A DNA stretch of 64,000 nt from Syngnathus acus (lineage: Eukaryota; Chordata; Actinopteri; Syngnathiformes; Syngnathidae): NCBI RefSeq assembly GCF_901709675.1, contig NC_051105.1, positions 806,001 through 870,000 of the forward strand, given 5' to 3'. Under the pieces are notes generated by a model that was not told where the DNA came from, searched no databases, and saw nothing but the letters and a program-made list of their open reading frames with translations. Below, in pieces: positions 48,301 through 58,366 of the stretch (position 1 is its first letter; the number at the start of each line of letters is the position of its first letter). The position numbers were made by a program, and so were the translations under genes.

Positions 48301-48664
48301 CTTGACATATTAAAAAACTGAATAGAGTGAAATCATTCAGATACTGTACCTGTCTGTTCAAGTTGCTACCATTTTTATTATTTGTTTATTTTTGCATGAT
48401 GCCACATCTGATTGGCTTGAAAACTTAACCAATAAATATAATTCAATATTTACATTGATAACGTTTTCAAGCATCATGAAAAAATAAACACAAAATAAAA
48501 ACGGGGGGGTGAACTGAAGAAATCATCCCATTCCCTGCCTTGCTGCTCTTGCTGCCTTTCTAAAAATGCACCCAGCATTTTCAACAATCATATTTGTATC
48601 ATCCCATATTGTATTATTTCACATTTTGTGAAACAAATCAGGGGTGAATAGTTTGTTTACATAC

Positions 48665-48842
48665 CTGATATGAAGTCCTCATTGCATATCCTTGTGTAAA
48701 TCGTAGGTTTCCATCGTTCACGACGAATATCCGCGATCCATTTATCACGTTTTTTCATGTTCGCCGGAAATCTATAGAAGCTAAGATTGGGTTTATCGCC
48801 TCGTCTATTGCTACATCCAACAGCACAGCAGGTATCCGGCAT
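48665..48842 (-). pseudogene. THAP-domain first exon of a transposon gene
   Basis: Starting at MPDTCCAVGCSNRR, the 59-residue exon has the THAP layout: paired Cys, SFYRFP, KRDKWIADIRRERW, and RICNEDF. It ends in a donor site (TCAG|GTATG). The C2CH zinc site expects C-x2-H at the end, but here the His is Asp (CNED), so zinc binding is probably damaged unless another residue substitutes. No downstream exons were found before the other end of the element, so the gene is truncated. Confidence 0.65.
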
Positions 48843-49389
48843 TTTTAAGCTCAAATAGCAGCAGATATAACAAGAAAGCGTGTGTGAGTCGTTGACCGGC
48901 ACTGAAAAGTTGACCGCCATGATGGCCGCCAAGCTAATGTGGGTAGCTTGATGACGTCAGCTGCAAAGCCTCTATATTTGCATTCAATGTCTATTTTTAT
49001 GAAGAATATTCCACTGAAGTGAACGACGTGGTTGTCGTGTCAATGGCAGCACTTGTTTGTTTGTCTGCAAGCTTTGTTTTGCTTCTCGAGTTCATTGTGA
49101 AGGAATATAACTCGGCGCCTCTTTCTTACACTGACCTAATAAAGGCGAACCACCATTTCCGTATAGCGTTGGCGTTATTGTCCGTGTTGTTGTCGGGCAT
49201 TCGGGCCCACTCGCGCACAATCTCCAAATGAAGCACACGTGATATTTTTGTTCCCTTTCCCAAATGACCAAAGCAGTTCACGCTGAATAAAACGTCTTCA
49301 ACAATTAGTTTGGTGATTTTGTCGAATAAAACTATCCTAGCCAGTTTTGAACCCTTCCTTTTGTCTTTTGAGAGTCGATCGTTACCAAG

Positions 49390-49480
49390 GCCTATATAAC
49401 TGTCGGGTTCAATTGGGGGTTAGGGTTCAAGTTTGGTTAGGGTAGGCTCAGGGTTAGGGTTCGTTTAGTGCTATAAAAGC
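49390..49480 (+). repeat. Short TTAGGG-like island
   Basis: GGGTTAGGGTT, GGTTAGGG and CAGGGTTAGGGTTCG occur within about 90 bp, resembling the large array at 54410-57636 but isolated from it by about 5 kb. Confidence 0.75.
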
Positions 49481-49876
49481 AGCACTCTTTCACGTAAACA
49501 GGGTTATTGCTTCAAATGAGGCTACTAAATTAGGCTCGGAGTTTCAAAGTATGCTTGAAAACAATGATGAGTGTTTCATAGTCAGATTTAAAATAGAAGC
49601 TATCAAATCAAAATATACAACATCAGCACCATGAACAAAGACAGTAGGTGTGTTCATTTCAACGTGTCCTCTGTGCTTTGGAAAGAAACTGTCTGTGTCA
49701 GCAACTGGCAGCTTTTTGTTTTGCTTTTTGGGCTTGTGAAAGTGCTTTGCTACTGCGTCGACATCCAGCTCCAGGAGATTCCAGGAAGCAGCGCATTCCC
49801 GGCAGACGGACCGACGGAGAGCTGCTGATGACAAACGTGTCCTAACATGAGCTGGACAAAGAACACAAACAGACGC

Positions 49877-49931
49877 TCGCTCACTCACTCACTCACTCAC
49901 TCACTCACTCACTCACTCACTCACTCACTCA
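49877..49931. repeat. (CTCA)n microsatellite
   Basis: About 13 tandem tetranucleotide units, with a few mismatches at the edges. Confidence 0.95.
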
Positions 49932-50029
49932 ATCATTTATTACGTCACGGTTAAAATACGTACGTGGGCCTCAAGTGCAGGATTTTGTGACGTTTCAAGC
50001 TGTCATTCATCAAGCGCTCCATGAGTGAT

Positions 50030-50120
50030 GTGCATTCCAGTTCTTTTAAGTGAACTGAATCGGTTCACTCAGAAGATTTGTTCAAAAGAATCGATCACCG
50101 AATCGTTCGCTACACTTTCT
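50030..50120. repeat. GAATCGTTC-type repeat, left block
   Basis: Contains TTAAGTGAACTGAATCGG, TTCAAAAGAATCG and CCGAATCGTTCGC. Similar words recur, partly inverted, at 53256-53625. The two blocks may be ends or fragments of one transposon into which the 235-bp satellite region expanded. Confidence 0.4.
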
Positions 50121-50214
50121 TATTTATTCTTTTTTTTTACCTCGTGTAGTGTACCTATTGATGTGTCCATGAGGTGTACCTAATCACAGGCCACTTCATT
50201 AGGGAAAAAGCTTA

Positions 50215-50284
50215 AGTGAAAGTGAAAAGTGCTACACCCACCCTCACCCCCACTTTCTGATTGGCTGGTTGATCTGTGACGTCA
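50215..50284 (+). repeat. Direct repeat flanking the satellite, left copy
   Basis: AGTGAAAAGTGCTACACCC, CCCCCACTTTCTGATTGGCTG and TTGATCTGTGACGTCA in order. The same order is found at about 52454-52520. The two copies bracket the satellite array. Confidence 0.85.
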
Positions 50285-50285
50285 C

Positions 50286-52250
50286 ACGGACACTCCATTA
50301 GGTACACCGCCATTTTAAAAGTGTACCTAATCACAGGCCACTTTATTAGGGAAATATCATGGTCTAAGGTCACAGGTGTCAAGCTCCAGTCCTCGGGGCC
50401 GCGTTCCAACATGTTTTCCAAGTGACCCTCGTTAAGCGCACCTGCGTGAAAAGTTTTAGCTCCTTTCACGTGCTGCAGGAGCTAAAACTTTTCACGCAGG
50501 TGCACTTAACGAGGGAAGCACACGGACACTCCATTAGGTACACCGCCATTTTCAAGTGTACCTAATCACAGGCCACTTTATTAGGGAAATATCATGGGCA
50601 AAGGTCACAGGTGTCAAGCTCCAGTCCTCGGGGCCGCGTTCCAATATGTTTTCCAAGTTACCCTCGTTAAGCGCACCTGCGTGAAAACATTTTGGTCACT
50701 TTCACGTTCCGCATGAGCTAAAACTTTTCACGCAGGTGCGCTTAACGAGGGAATCACACGGACACTCCATTAGGTACACCGCCATTTTCAAGTGTACCGA
50801 ATAACAGGCCACTTTATTGGGGAAATATCATGGTCAAAGGTCAAGGTGTCAAGCTCTAGTCCTCGGGGCCGCGTTCCAACATGTTTTCCAAGTGACCCTC
50901 GTTAAGCGCACCTGCGTGAAAAGTTTTAGCTCCTTTCACGTTCTGCAGGAGCTAAAACTTTTCACGCAGGTGCAGTTAACGAGGGAAGCCAATGGACACT
51001 CCATTAGGTACACCACCATTTTCAAGTGTACCTAATCACAGGCCACTTTATTAGGGAAATATCATGGTCAAAGGTCACAGGTGTCAAGCTCCAGTCCTCG
51101 GGGCCGCGTTCCAATATGTTTTCCAAGTTACCCTCGTTAAACACACCTGCGTGAAAAGTTTTAGCTCCTTTCACGTTCTGCAGGAGCTAAAACTTTTCAC
51201 GCAGGTGCGCTTAACGAGGGAAGCACACGGACACTCCATTAGGTACACCGCCACTTTCAAGTGTACCTAATAACAGGCCACTTGCTTAGGGAGATATCAT
51301 GGTCAAAGGTCACAGGTGTCAAGCTCCAGTCCTTGGGGCCGCGTTCCAACATGTTTTCCAAGTGACCCTCGTTAAGCGCACCTGCGTGAAAAGTTTTAGC
51401 TCCTTTCACGTTCTGCAGGAGCTAAAACTTTTCACGCAGGTGCGCTTAACGAGGGAAGCACACGGACACTCCATTAGGTACACCGCCATTTTCAAGTGTA
51501 CCTAATAACAGGCCACTTTATTAGGGAAATATCATGGTCAAAGGTCAAGGTGTCAAGCTCTAGTCCTCGGGGCCGCGTTCCAACATGTTTTCCAAGTGAC
51601 CCTCGTTAAGCGCACCTGCGTGAAAAGTTTTTGGTCACTTTCACGTTCAGAAGGAGCTAAAACTTTTCACGCAGGTGCGCTTAACGAGGGGAGCACACGG
51701 ACACTCCATTAGGTACACCGCCATTTTCAAGTGTACCTAATAACAGGCCACTTTATTAGGGAAATATCATGGTCAAAGGTCACAGGCGTCAAGCTCCAGT
51801 CCTTGGGGCCGCGTTCCAACATGTTTTCCAAGTGACCCTCGTTAAGCGCACCTGCGTGAAAAGTTTTAGCTCCTTTCACGTTCTGCAGGAGCTAAAACTT
51901 TTCACGCAGGTGCGCTTAACGAGGGAAGCACACGGACACTCCATTAGGTACACCGCCATTTTCAAGTGTACCTAATAACAGGGCACTTTATTAGGGAAAT
52001 ATCATGGTCAAAGGTCACAGGCGTCAAGCTCCAGTCCTTGGGGCCGCGTTCCAACATGTTTTCCAAGTGACCCTCGTTAAGCGCACCTGCGTGAAAAGTT
52101 TTTGGTCACTTTCACGTTCAGAAGGAGCTAAAACTTTTCACGCAGGTGCGCTTAACGAGGGGAGCACACGGACACTCCATTAGGCACACCGCCATTTTCA
52201 AGTGTACCTAATAACAGGCCACTTTATTAGGGAAATATGGTCAAAGGTCA
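50286..52250. repeat. Satellite array, units of about 235 bp with an internal hairpin
   Basis: The word GACACTCCATTAGG recurs near 50286, 50522, 50759, 50993, 51228, 51463, 51698, 51933 and 52168 (GACACTCCATTAGGC in the last), a period of 234-237 bp. Each unit has GTACACCGCCATTTTCAAG, a CACTTTATTAGGGAAATATC block, GTCCTCGGGGCCGCGTTCC, then an inverted repeat. In the copy at 51366-51455 the arms are 38 bp and perfect around a 14-bp loop. Two loop variants occur (TCCTTTCACGTTCTGCAGG and TTTGGTCACTTTCACGTTC). Apparent 68-residue ORFs repeated at the same period are by-products, not genes. Confidence 0.93.
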
Positions 52251-52449
52251 CAGGTGTCAAGCTCTAGTCCTCGGGGCCGCGTTCCAATATGTTTTCCAAG
52301 TGACCCTCGTTAAGTGCACCTGCGTGAAAAGTTTTAGCTCCTGCAAAACGTGCAAATGAACAAATCTTTTCCCGCAGGTGTGTTTAACGAGGGTAACTTG
52401 GAGAACATATTGGAACGCGGCCCCTCGAGGACTGGAGGTCGACACCCCT
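52250..52449. mobile_element. Fold-back MITE (hAT-like) at the right end of the satellite
   Basis: AGGTGTCAAGCTCTAGTCCT at the left and its imperfect complement (AGGACTGGAGGTCGACACC) at the right frame a nearly complete inverted repeat of about 95 bp per arm. The satellite units contain only the left half and the hairpin centre of this element. Termini of the GGTGTCAA type are usual for teleost hAT MITEs. Confidence 0.65.
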
Positions 52450-52453
52450 AGTT

Positions 52454-52520
52454 TAAGTGAAAAGTGCCACACCCGCCCTCACCCCCACTTTCTGATTGGC
52501 TGTTTGATCTGTGACGTCAT
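52454..52520 (+). repeat. Direct repeat flanking the satellite, right copy
   Basis: Matches 50215-50284 with a few substitutions (AGTGAAAAGTGCCACACCC, CTGATTGGCTGTTTGATCTG). It marks the right edge of the amplified locus. Confidence 0.85.
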
Positions 52521-53255
52521 TCGGACACGCTATTAAGTTCGCGGAGATTCACGAGTGAGTGACAGACAGCGTTGCTGCTATGCCAGCCGACACACGTTAT
52601 TCCGACATTGATGTTTTAATTTTGTTTTTGTTGGATTGTAGTTGATGGTGTTATTATACTGAATGGGTTTGTGTTTGAATAAAAGGTTGAAAAAAAAAAT
52701 CCGTTATGCTGACATTTGTTATTTTGGGGGACACCAACACATATTACACAACGTAAAAAACATATACATATTGTCATATAAAGCAGTTAACCAAATGTCA
52801 GACTTTTGTTTTCATGCCCCAAAAAAATAAAAACAAGGAATAAAACACCAGACAAGTTTGAACATAAATGTTTATTAAAATAATAATAATAAAAGTACAT
52901 TTCAAACCAGCAATCTAATGTGAAATTGCAGTCGATATTTTGGATAACAATATTTAGGCGTGTATATGCATACACGTTATTTAAAACCTACTATAAGTGT
53001 TATAAAATCAAGATGACCCAAAGAGAAGCATCCTCTCCCCGTTGTTGCATAACGGCGCATCCCTTCATGCAATAAAGTTAGCTGGAGAAAACGTGCATAA
53101 AAGAAGTGGTGTTTCAGTGAGTGGTTCTTGCTTTCCTTGGCAAATCGTAAATCGACATTCTTCCATAGTCCACGCCAGGAGGGAGACGACGCAACACGTT
53201 CACTGACTGATCCGTTGATGCACTGGGGGAAGGAAGGAAGGAAGGAAGGCAGTTG

Positions 53256-53553
53256 ACCCATTGACTCGTTCGCGAACGGGAAAGTCACGATTCGTTCCCT
53301 CACTGATCCGGTCTCGCGATGATCTGGAAATACAAATCACTCTCAGTGACTCTTTCACTCACAGTTGCGTTCAGTTGGTGAACGGGAAATGCAATTCGCG
53401 ACTCGTTCGTGACGTCATTTTCTTCTTCGTTTTGTTTTACGGCGAGGTGGCACCAGTTTCAATGCGCATTACCGACATCTACTGGTTGAAGTCCTATGAA
53501 CTGAAAAAAGTGATAGGAAGTGATTCGTTCACTCATTTACTGAAAGAAAGAAA

Positions 53554-53588
<35 letters not shown>

Positions 53589-53625
53589 TTCTTTTGAACG
53601 AATCGTTCACTCACGAGCCAACACT
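53256..53625. repeat. GAATCGTTC-type repeat, right block
   Basis: Many copies of ATTCGTTC, GACTCGTTCG and GTGATTCGTTCACTC, ending TTTTGAACGAATCGTTCACTC, with a (TA)n tract at about 53557-53586. This is a transposon-like texture common in fish genomes. The family cannot be named with confidence. Confidence 0.4.
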
Positions 53626-54133
53626 ACGCTCTATCACGACGTCCATCATCAAGCAAGCGAGGCATTCGGAAGAGGAAGACGCGCGCGGGCCGCCTGTTTG
53701 TGGAGCCGAGCGGTCGGGACGCCCGATCGAGAGACCAAGTCCGTCCAGCCGGCCGGCCGCCGCTATCGCTCAAGGAAACGTCTGGCTGGCCCGCTAATGA
53801 CCGAGAGGCTCCGTCGGCCGGCCGGCGCTCGGACGTCTTCCTGCGATTGTCATCCCCATTTTTCAACATTTGCTTGAGCTCCTCCGCTCAGCCGCTCCGT
53901 CAACCAGTACACACTTGGAGAAAACACATTAGCAAAGTCAACAGTCGGGAGAAACGGGTGCAGCCGCCTCGGTCTTGAGTGACAACGAGTTCTTCAACCT
54001 TTGGGGTGTGGGGGACCCGTTTGTGGTTTTTTTTACAGTGCTGGCTGATTTGAGCAAGACAAAAGAATGCTAAATGTCCAATAATTGCTCATCCTCGAGC
54101 TATTTAGAAAAAAAAAAAGTGGATTATAATTAG

Positions 54134-54409
54134 TAGGGGTGTAAATCGCGAGTTTTGTAACGATACGATATCATATCGATACAAAGAACCACGATACGAT
54201 ATTTGCCGATATCTTAAAGCCTGCTGTGATTCATTCACGATACATCACGATATAGTGCTCTACGATCGATATAGAACAACAGTCGCGTCTAATGTCCGAG
54301 GTCAAAAACGGGCGATATAGATCGATGTTTACGCTTAGCATCGATGCCAACAAATCGTAGAGCATTATATCGATTCATCGATGTGTATCGATGAATCGTT
54401 ACACCCCTA
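54134..54409. mobile_element. hAT-like MITE copy 1 (276 bp), left border of telomere-like array
   Basis: It begins TAGGGGTGTAA and ends TTACACCCCTA. The interior is full of CGATACGATAT and ATCGATGT words. The left flank is ATAATTAG (54126-54133). Compared with copy 2 it lacks about 268 bp of interior but is otherwise almost identical. Confidence 0.85.
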
Positions 54410-57400
54410 ATTTCAAACTACTTTTAGGGTTTCTAAGAATAGGGTTTCTAACTAGGGTTTCAAAACTAGGGTTAGGGTTTCCGACCAGGGTTTCCAAGGA
54501 GTTTTGCCATTGCTAATTAGGGTTTCAAACTAGGGTTAGGGTTTCCGACTAGGGTTTTAAACCAAGGTTAGGGTTACAAACTAGGTTTTAAAGCGAGGCT
54601 TAAGGTTTCCAACGAGGCTTTCAAATTACTTTTAGGGTTTCTAAGATTAGGGTTTCTAACTAGGCTTTCAAAACTAGGGTTAGGGTTTTCGACTAGGGTT
54701 TCCAAAGTTAGGGTTAGGGTTAGGATTAGGGTTGGGGTTAGGGTTTCTAACTAGGCTTTCAAAACTAGGGTTAGGGTTAGACTTAGGGTTAGAGTTAGAG
54801 TTAGAGTTAGAGTTAGGGTTAGGGTTAGAGTTAGGGTTAGGGTTACTAACTAGGCTTTCAAAACTGGAGTTAGGGTTAGGGTTTCTAACTAGGCTTTCAA
54901 AACTCGGGTTAGGGTTTCCGACTAGGGTTTCCAAGGAGTTTTGCCATCGCTAATTAGGGTTTCAAACTAGGCTCAGGGTTTCCGACTAGGGTTTTAAACC
55001 AAGGTTAGGGTCTCAAACTAGGTTTTAAAGCTAGGGTTAGGGTTTCCAACGAGGGTTTCAAACTACTTTTAGGGTTTCTAAGATTGGGGTTTCTAACTAG
55101 GCTTTCAAAACTAGGGTTAGGGTTTTCGACTAGGGTTTCCAAAGTTAGGGTTAGGGTTAGGGTTGGGGTTAGGGTTTCTAACTAGGCTTTCAAAACTAGG
55201 GTTAGGGTTAGAGTTAGGGTTAGGGTTAGGGTTAGAGTTAGGGTTAGGGTTACTAACTAGGCTTTCAAAACTAGAGTTAGGGTTAGGGTTTCTAACTAGG
55301 CTTTCTAAGATTGGGGTTTCTAACTAGGCTTTCAAAACTAGGGTTAGGGTTTTCGACTAGGGTTTCCAAGGAGTTTTGCCATCGCTAATTAGGGTTTCAA
55401 ACTAGGCTCAGGGTTTCCGACTAGGGTTTTAAACCAAGGTTAGGGTCTCAAACTAGGTTTTAAAGCTAGGGTTAGGGTTTCCAACGAGGGTTTCAAACTA
55501 CTTTTAGGGTTTCTAAGATTGGGGTTTCTAACTAGGCTTTCAAAACTAGGGTTAGGGTTTTCGACTAGGGTTTCCAAAGTTAGGGTTAGGGTTAGGATTA
55601 GGGTTGGGGTTAGGGTTTCTAACTAGGCTTTCAAAACTAGGGTTAGGGTTAGACTTAGGGTTAGAGTTAGAGTTAGAGTTAGGGTTAGACTTAGGGTTAG
55701 AGTTAGAGTTAGAGTTAGAGTTAGGGTTAGGGTTAGGGTTAGGGTTAGGGTTAGGGTTACTAACTAGGCTTTCAAAACTGGAGTTAGGGTTAGGGTTTCT
55801 AACTAGGCTTTCAAAACTCGGGTTAGGGTTTCCGACTAGGGTTTCCAAGGAGTTTTGCCATCGCTAATTAGGGTTTCAAACTAGGCTCAGGGTTTCCGAC
55901 TAGGGTTTTAAACCAAGGTTAGGGTCTCAAACTAGGTTTTAAAGCTAGGGTTAGGGTTTCCAACGAGGGTTTCAAACTACTTTTAGGGTTTCTAAGATTG
56001 GGGTTTCTAACTAGGCTTTCAAAACTAGGGTTAGGGTTTTCGACTAGGGTTTCCAAAGTTAGGGTTAGGGTTAGGGTTGGGGTTAGGGTTTCTAACTAGG
56101 CTTTCAAAACTAGGGTTAGGGTTAGAGTTAGGGTTAGGGTTAGGGTTAGAGTTAGGGTTAGGGTTACTAACTAGGCTTTCAAAACTAGAGTTAGGGTTAG
56201 GGTTTCTAACTAGGCTTTCTAAGATTGGGGTTTCTAACTAGGCTTTCAAAACTAGGGTTAGGGTTTTCGACTAGGGTTTCCAAAGTTAGGGTTAGGGTTA
56301 GGGTTAGGGTTAGGGTTAGGGTTAGGATTAGGGTTGGGGTTAGGGTTAGGGTTAGGGTTAGGGTTAGGGTTAGGGTTACTAACTAGGCTTTCAAAACTAG
56401 AGTTAGAGTTAGGGTTAGGGTTAGGGTTAGGGTTAGGGTTAGGATTAGGGTTAGGGTTTCTAACTAGGCTTTCAAAATTAGGGTTAAGGTTTCTGACTAG
56501 GGTTTCCAAGGAGTTTTGCCATCGCTAATTAGGGTTTCAAACTAGGCTCAGGGTTTCCGACTAGGGTTTTAAACCAAGGTTAGGGTTTCAAACTAGGTTT
56601 TAAAGCTAGGGTTAGGGTTTCCAACGAGGGTTTCAAACTACTTTTAGGGTTTCTAAGATTAGGGTTTCTAACTAGGCTTTCAAAACGAGGGTTAGGGTTT
56701 CCGACCAGGGTTTCCAAGGAGTTTTCCCATTGCTATTTAGGGTTTCAAACTAGGGTTAGGGTTTCCGACTAGGGTTTTAAACAAAGGTTAGGGTTACAAA
56801 CTTGGTTTTAATGCTAGGGTTAGGGTTTCCAACGAGGGTTTCAAACTACTACTTTTATGGTTTCTAAGAGCAGGGTTTCCATCTAGGCTTTCAAAACTAG
56901 GGTTAGGGTTTCCGACCAGGGTTTCCAAGGAGTTTTGCCATCGCTAATTAAAGTTTCAAACAAGGGGTAGGGTTTCCGACTAGGGTTTTAAACCAAGCTT
57001 AGGGTTACAAACTAGGTTTTAAAGCTAAGGTTAGGGTTTCCAACGAGGGTTTCAAACTACTTTTAGGGTTTCTAAGATTAGGGTTTCTAACTAGGCTTTC
57101 AAAACGAGGGTTAGGGTTTCCGACCAGGGTTTCCAAGGAGTTTTGCCATTGCTATTTAGGGTTTCACACTAGGGTTAGGGTTTCCGACTAGGGTTTTAAA
57201 CAAAGGTTAGGGTTACAAACTTGGTTTTAATGCTAGGGTTAGGGTTTCCAACGAGGGTTTCAAACTACTTTTATGGTTTCTAAGATCAGGGTTTCTAACT
57301 AGGCTTTCAAAACTAGGGTTAGGGTTTCCGACCAGGGTTTCCAAGGAGTTTTGCCATCGCTAATTAAAGTTTCAAACAAGGGGTAGGGTTTCCGACTAGG

Positions 57401-57636
57401 GTTTTAAACCAAGCTTAGGGTTACAAACTAGGTTTTAAAGCTAAGGTTAGGGTTTCCAACGAGGGTTTCAAACTACCTTTAGGGTTTCTAAGATTAGGGT
57501 TTCTAACTAGGCTTTCAAAACTAGGGTTAGGGTTTCCGACCAGGGTTTCCAAGGAGTTTTGCCATTGCTAATTAGGGTTTCAAGCCAGGGTTAGGGTTTC
57601 CGACTAGGGTTTTAAATCAAGGTTAGGGTTACAAAC
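54410..57636 (+). repeat. Interstitial telomere-like (TTAGGG) complex satellite, 3.2 kb
   Basis: The G-rich strand is always the plus strand. Perfect (TTAGGG)n runs (for example 55721-55757 and 56285-56325) alternate with degenerate modules such as GGGTTTCCGACTAGGG, GGGTTTCAAACTAGG and GGTTTTAAA. The anchor word GGAGTTTTGCCAT (once CCCAT) recurs near 54500, 54931, 55372, 55851, 56510, 56726, 56928, 57138, 57347 and 57552. The basic unit is about 207 bp on the right; on the left, units are lengthened to 430-660 bp by pure TTAGGG insertions. Reading frames rich in Asn-Pro or Gly-Leu here are artefacts. Confidence 0.95.
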
Positions 57637-58180
57637 TAGGGGTGTAAATCGCGGGTTTTGTAACGATACGATATCATATCGATACAAAGAACCACGATAC
57701 GATATTTGCCGATATCTTAAAGCCTGCTGTGATTCATTCACGATACATCACGATATAGTGCTCTACGATCGATATAGAACAATATCCTGATTTATAACAA
57801 TTCATACGCAAAATCAACAAGGTACTGCAAACTCTTTATTTAGGAAATTACAAAGTGCTTCCAAACGAATGACTTGAAGCCCAAAGGGAAGCGAATTTCC
57901 TCGTCTTCTTGGACACTAGCCATAGCACCTGCCCAGGAGCCGCATAGTTGTCGGCTCCCCTTTCACGTGCCTGCTCTGCTCACAACACAACACGCCGCGC
58001 ACTGCTCCCGGAAAGAGGAAGCAAGCAACAATGAACTGGATTTCAAAATAAAGTCGTGTCTAATGTCCGAGGTCAAAAACGGGCGATATAGATCGATGTT
58101 TACGTTTAGCATCGATGCCAACAAATCGTAGAGCATTATATCGATTAATCGATGTGTATCGATGAATCGTTACACCCCTA
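57637..58180. mobile_element. hAT-like MITE copy 2 (544 bp), right border of telomere-like array
   Basis: The same termini and orientation as copy 1, with a longer interior (57783-58052). The right flank is ATAATTAG (58181-58188), identical to the left flank of copy 1. The inner flanks do not match each other. Confidence 0.85.
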
Positions 58181-58268
58181 ATAATTAGACAATCTGTGAC
58201 GGGAGGCAGACAATGTGTCCTTCAAACTTTGTGTGTGGCAATCTCTCTGATTCGGAAATGCGGATGAG

Positions 58269-58366
58269 CCATCCATCCATCCATCCATCCATCCATCCAT
58301 CCATCCATCCATCCATCCATCCATCCATCCATCCATCCATCCATCCATCCAACCATCCATCCATCG
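58269..58366. repeat. (CATC)n microsatellite
   Basis: About 24 tetranucleotide units with one interruption (CCAACC), shortly after MITE copy 2. Confidence 0.95.

Larger units (their letters stand above)
47941..48973. mobile_element. Internally deleted DNA transposon with THAP exon, ISL2EU/PHIS-like
   Basis: The ends are inverted: AGAGGCTTTGCAG at 47941-47953 and its complement at 48961-48973. Inner similarity (CGCCAT..TGGCGGTCAACT) extends both terminal repeats to about 70 bp. The element is flanked on both sides by AT (47939-47940 and 48974-48975), a plausible 2-bp target duplication. Two ORF starts point inward: a plus-strand one at 48082 and a minus-strand THAP exon at 48665-48842. The pairing of THAP and a second protein in one element with an AT duplication fits the ISL2EU (PHIS) group, where the second protein carries a YqaJ-type nuclease. 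The middle is missing, so this copy is non-autonomous. Superfamily assignment is from memory of family features. Confidence 0.65.

Noticed and set aside
49019-49231. 70-residue plus-strand frame with a hydrophobic segment
   Set aside because: No family resemblance, splice context or promoter was seen. It lies in repeat-rich DNA.
50817-51975. Repeated 68-72 residue reading frames at 235-bp intervals
   Set aside because: They follow the satellite period and have no splice or codon features of genes.
54680-56528. Long reading frames rich in Asn-Pro-Asn or Gly-Leu-Gly
   Set aside because: They are translations of TTAGGG repeats on either strand.
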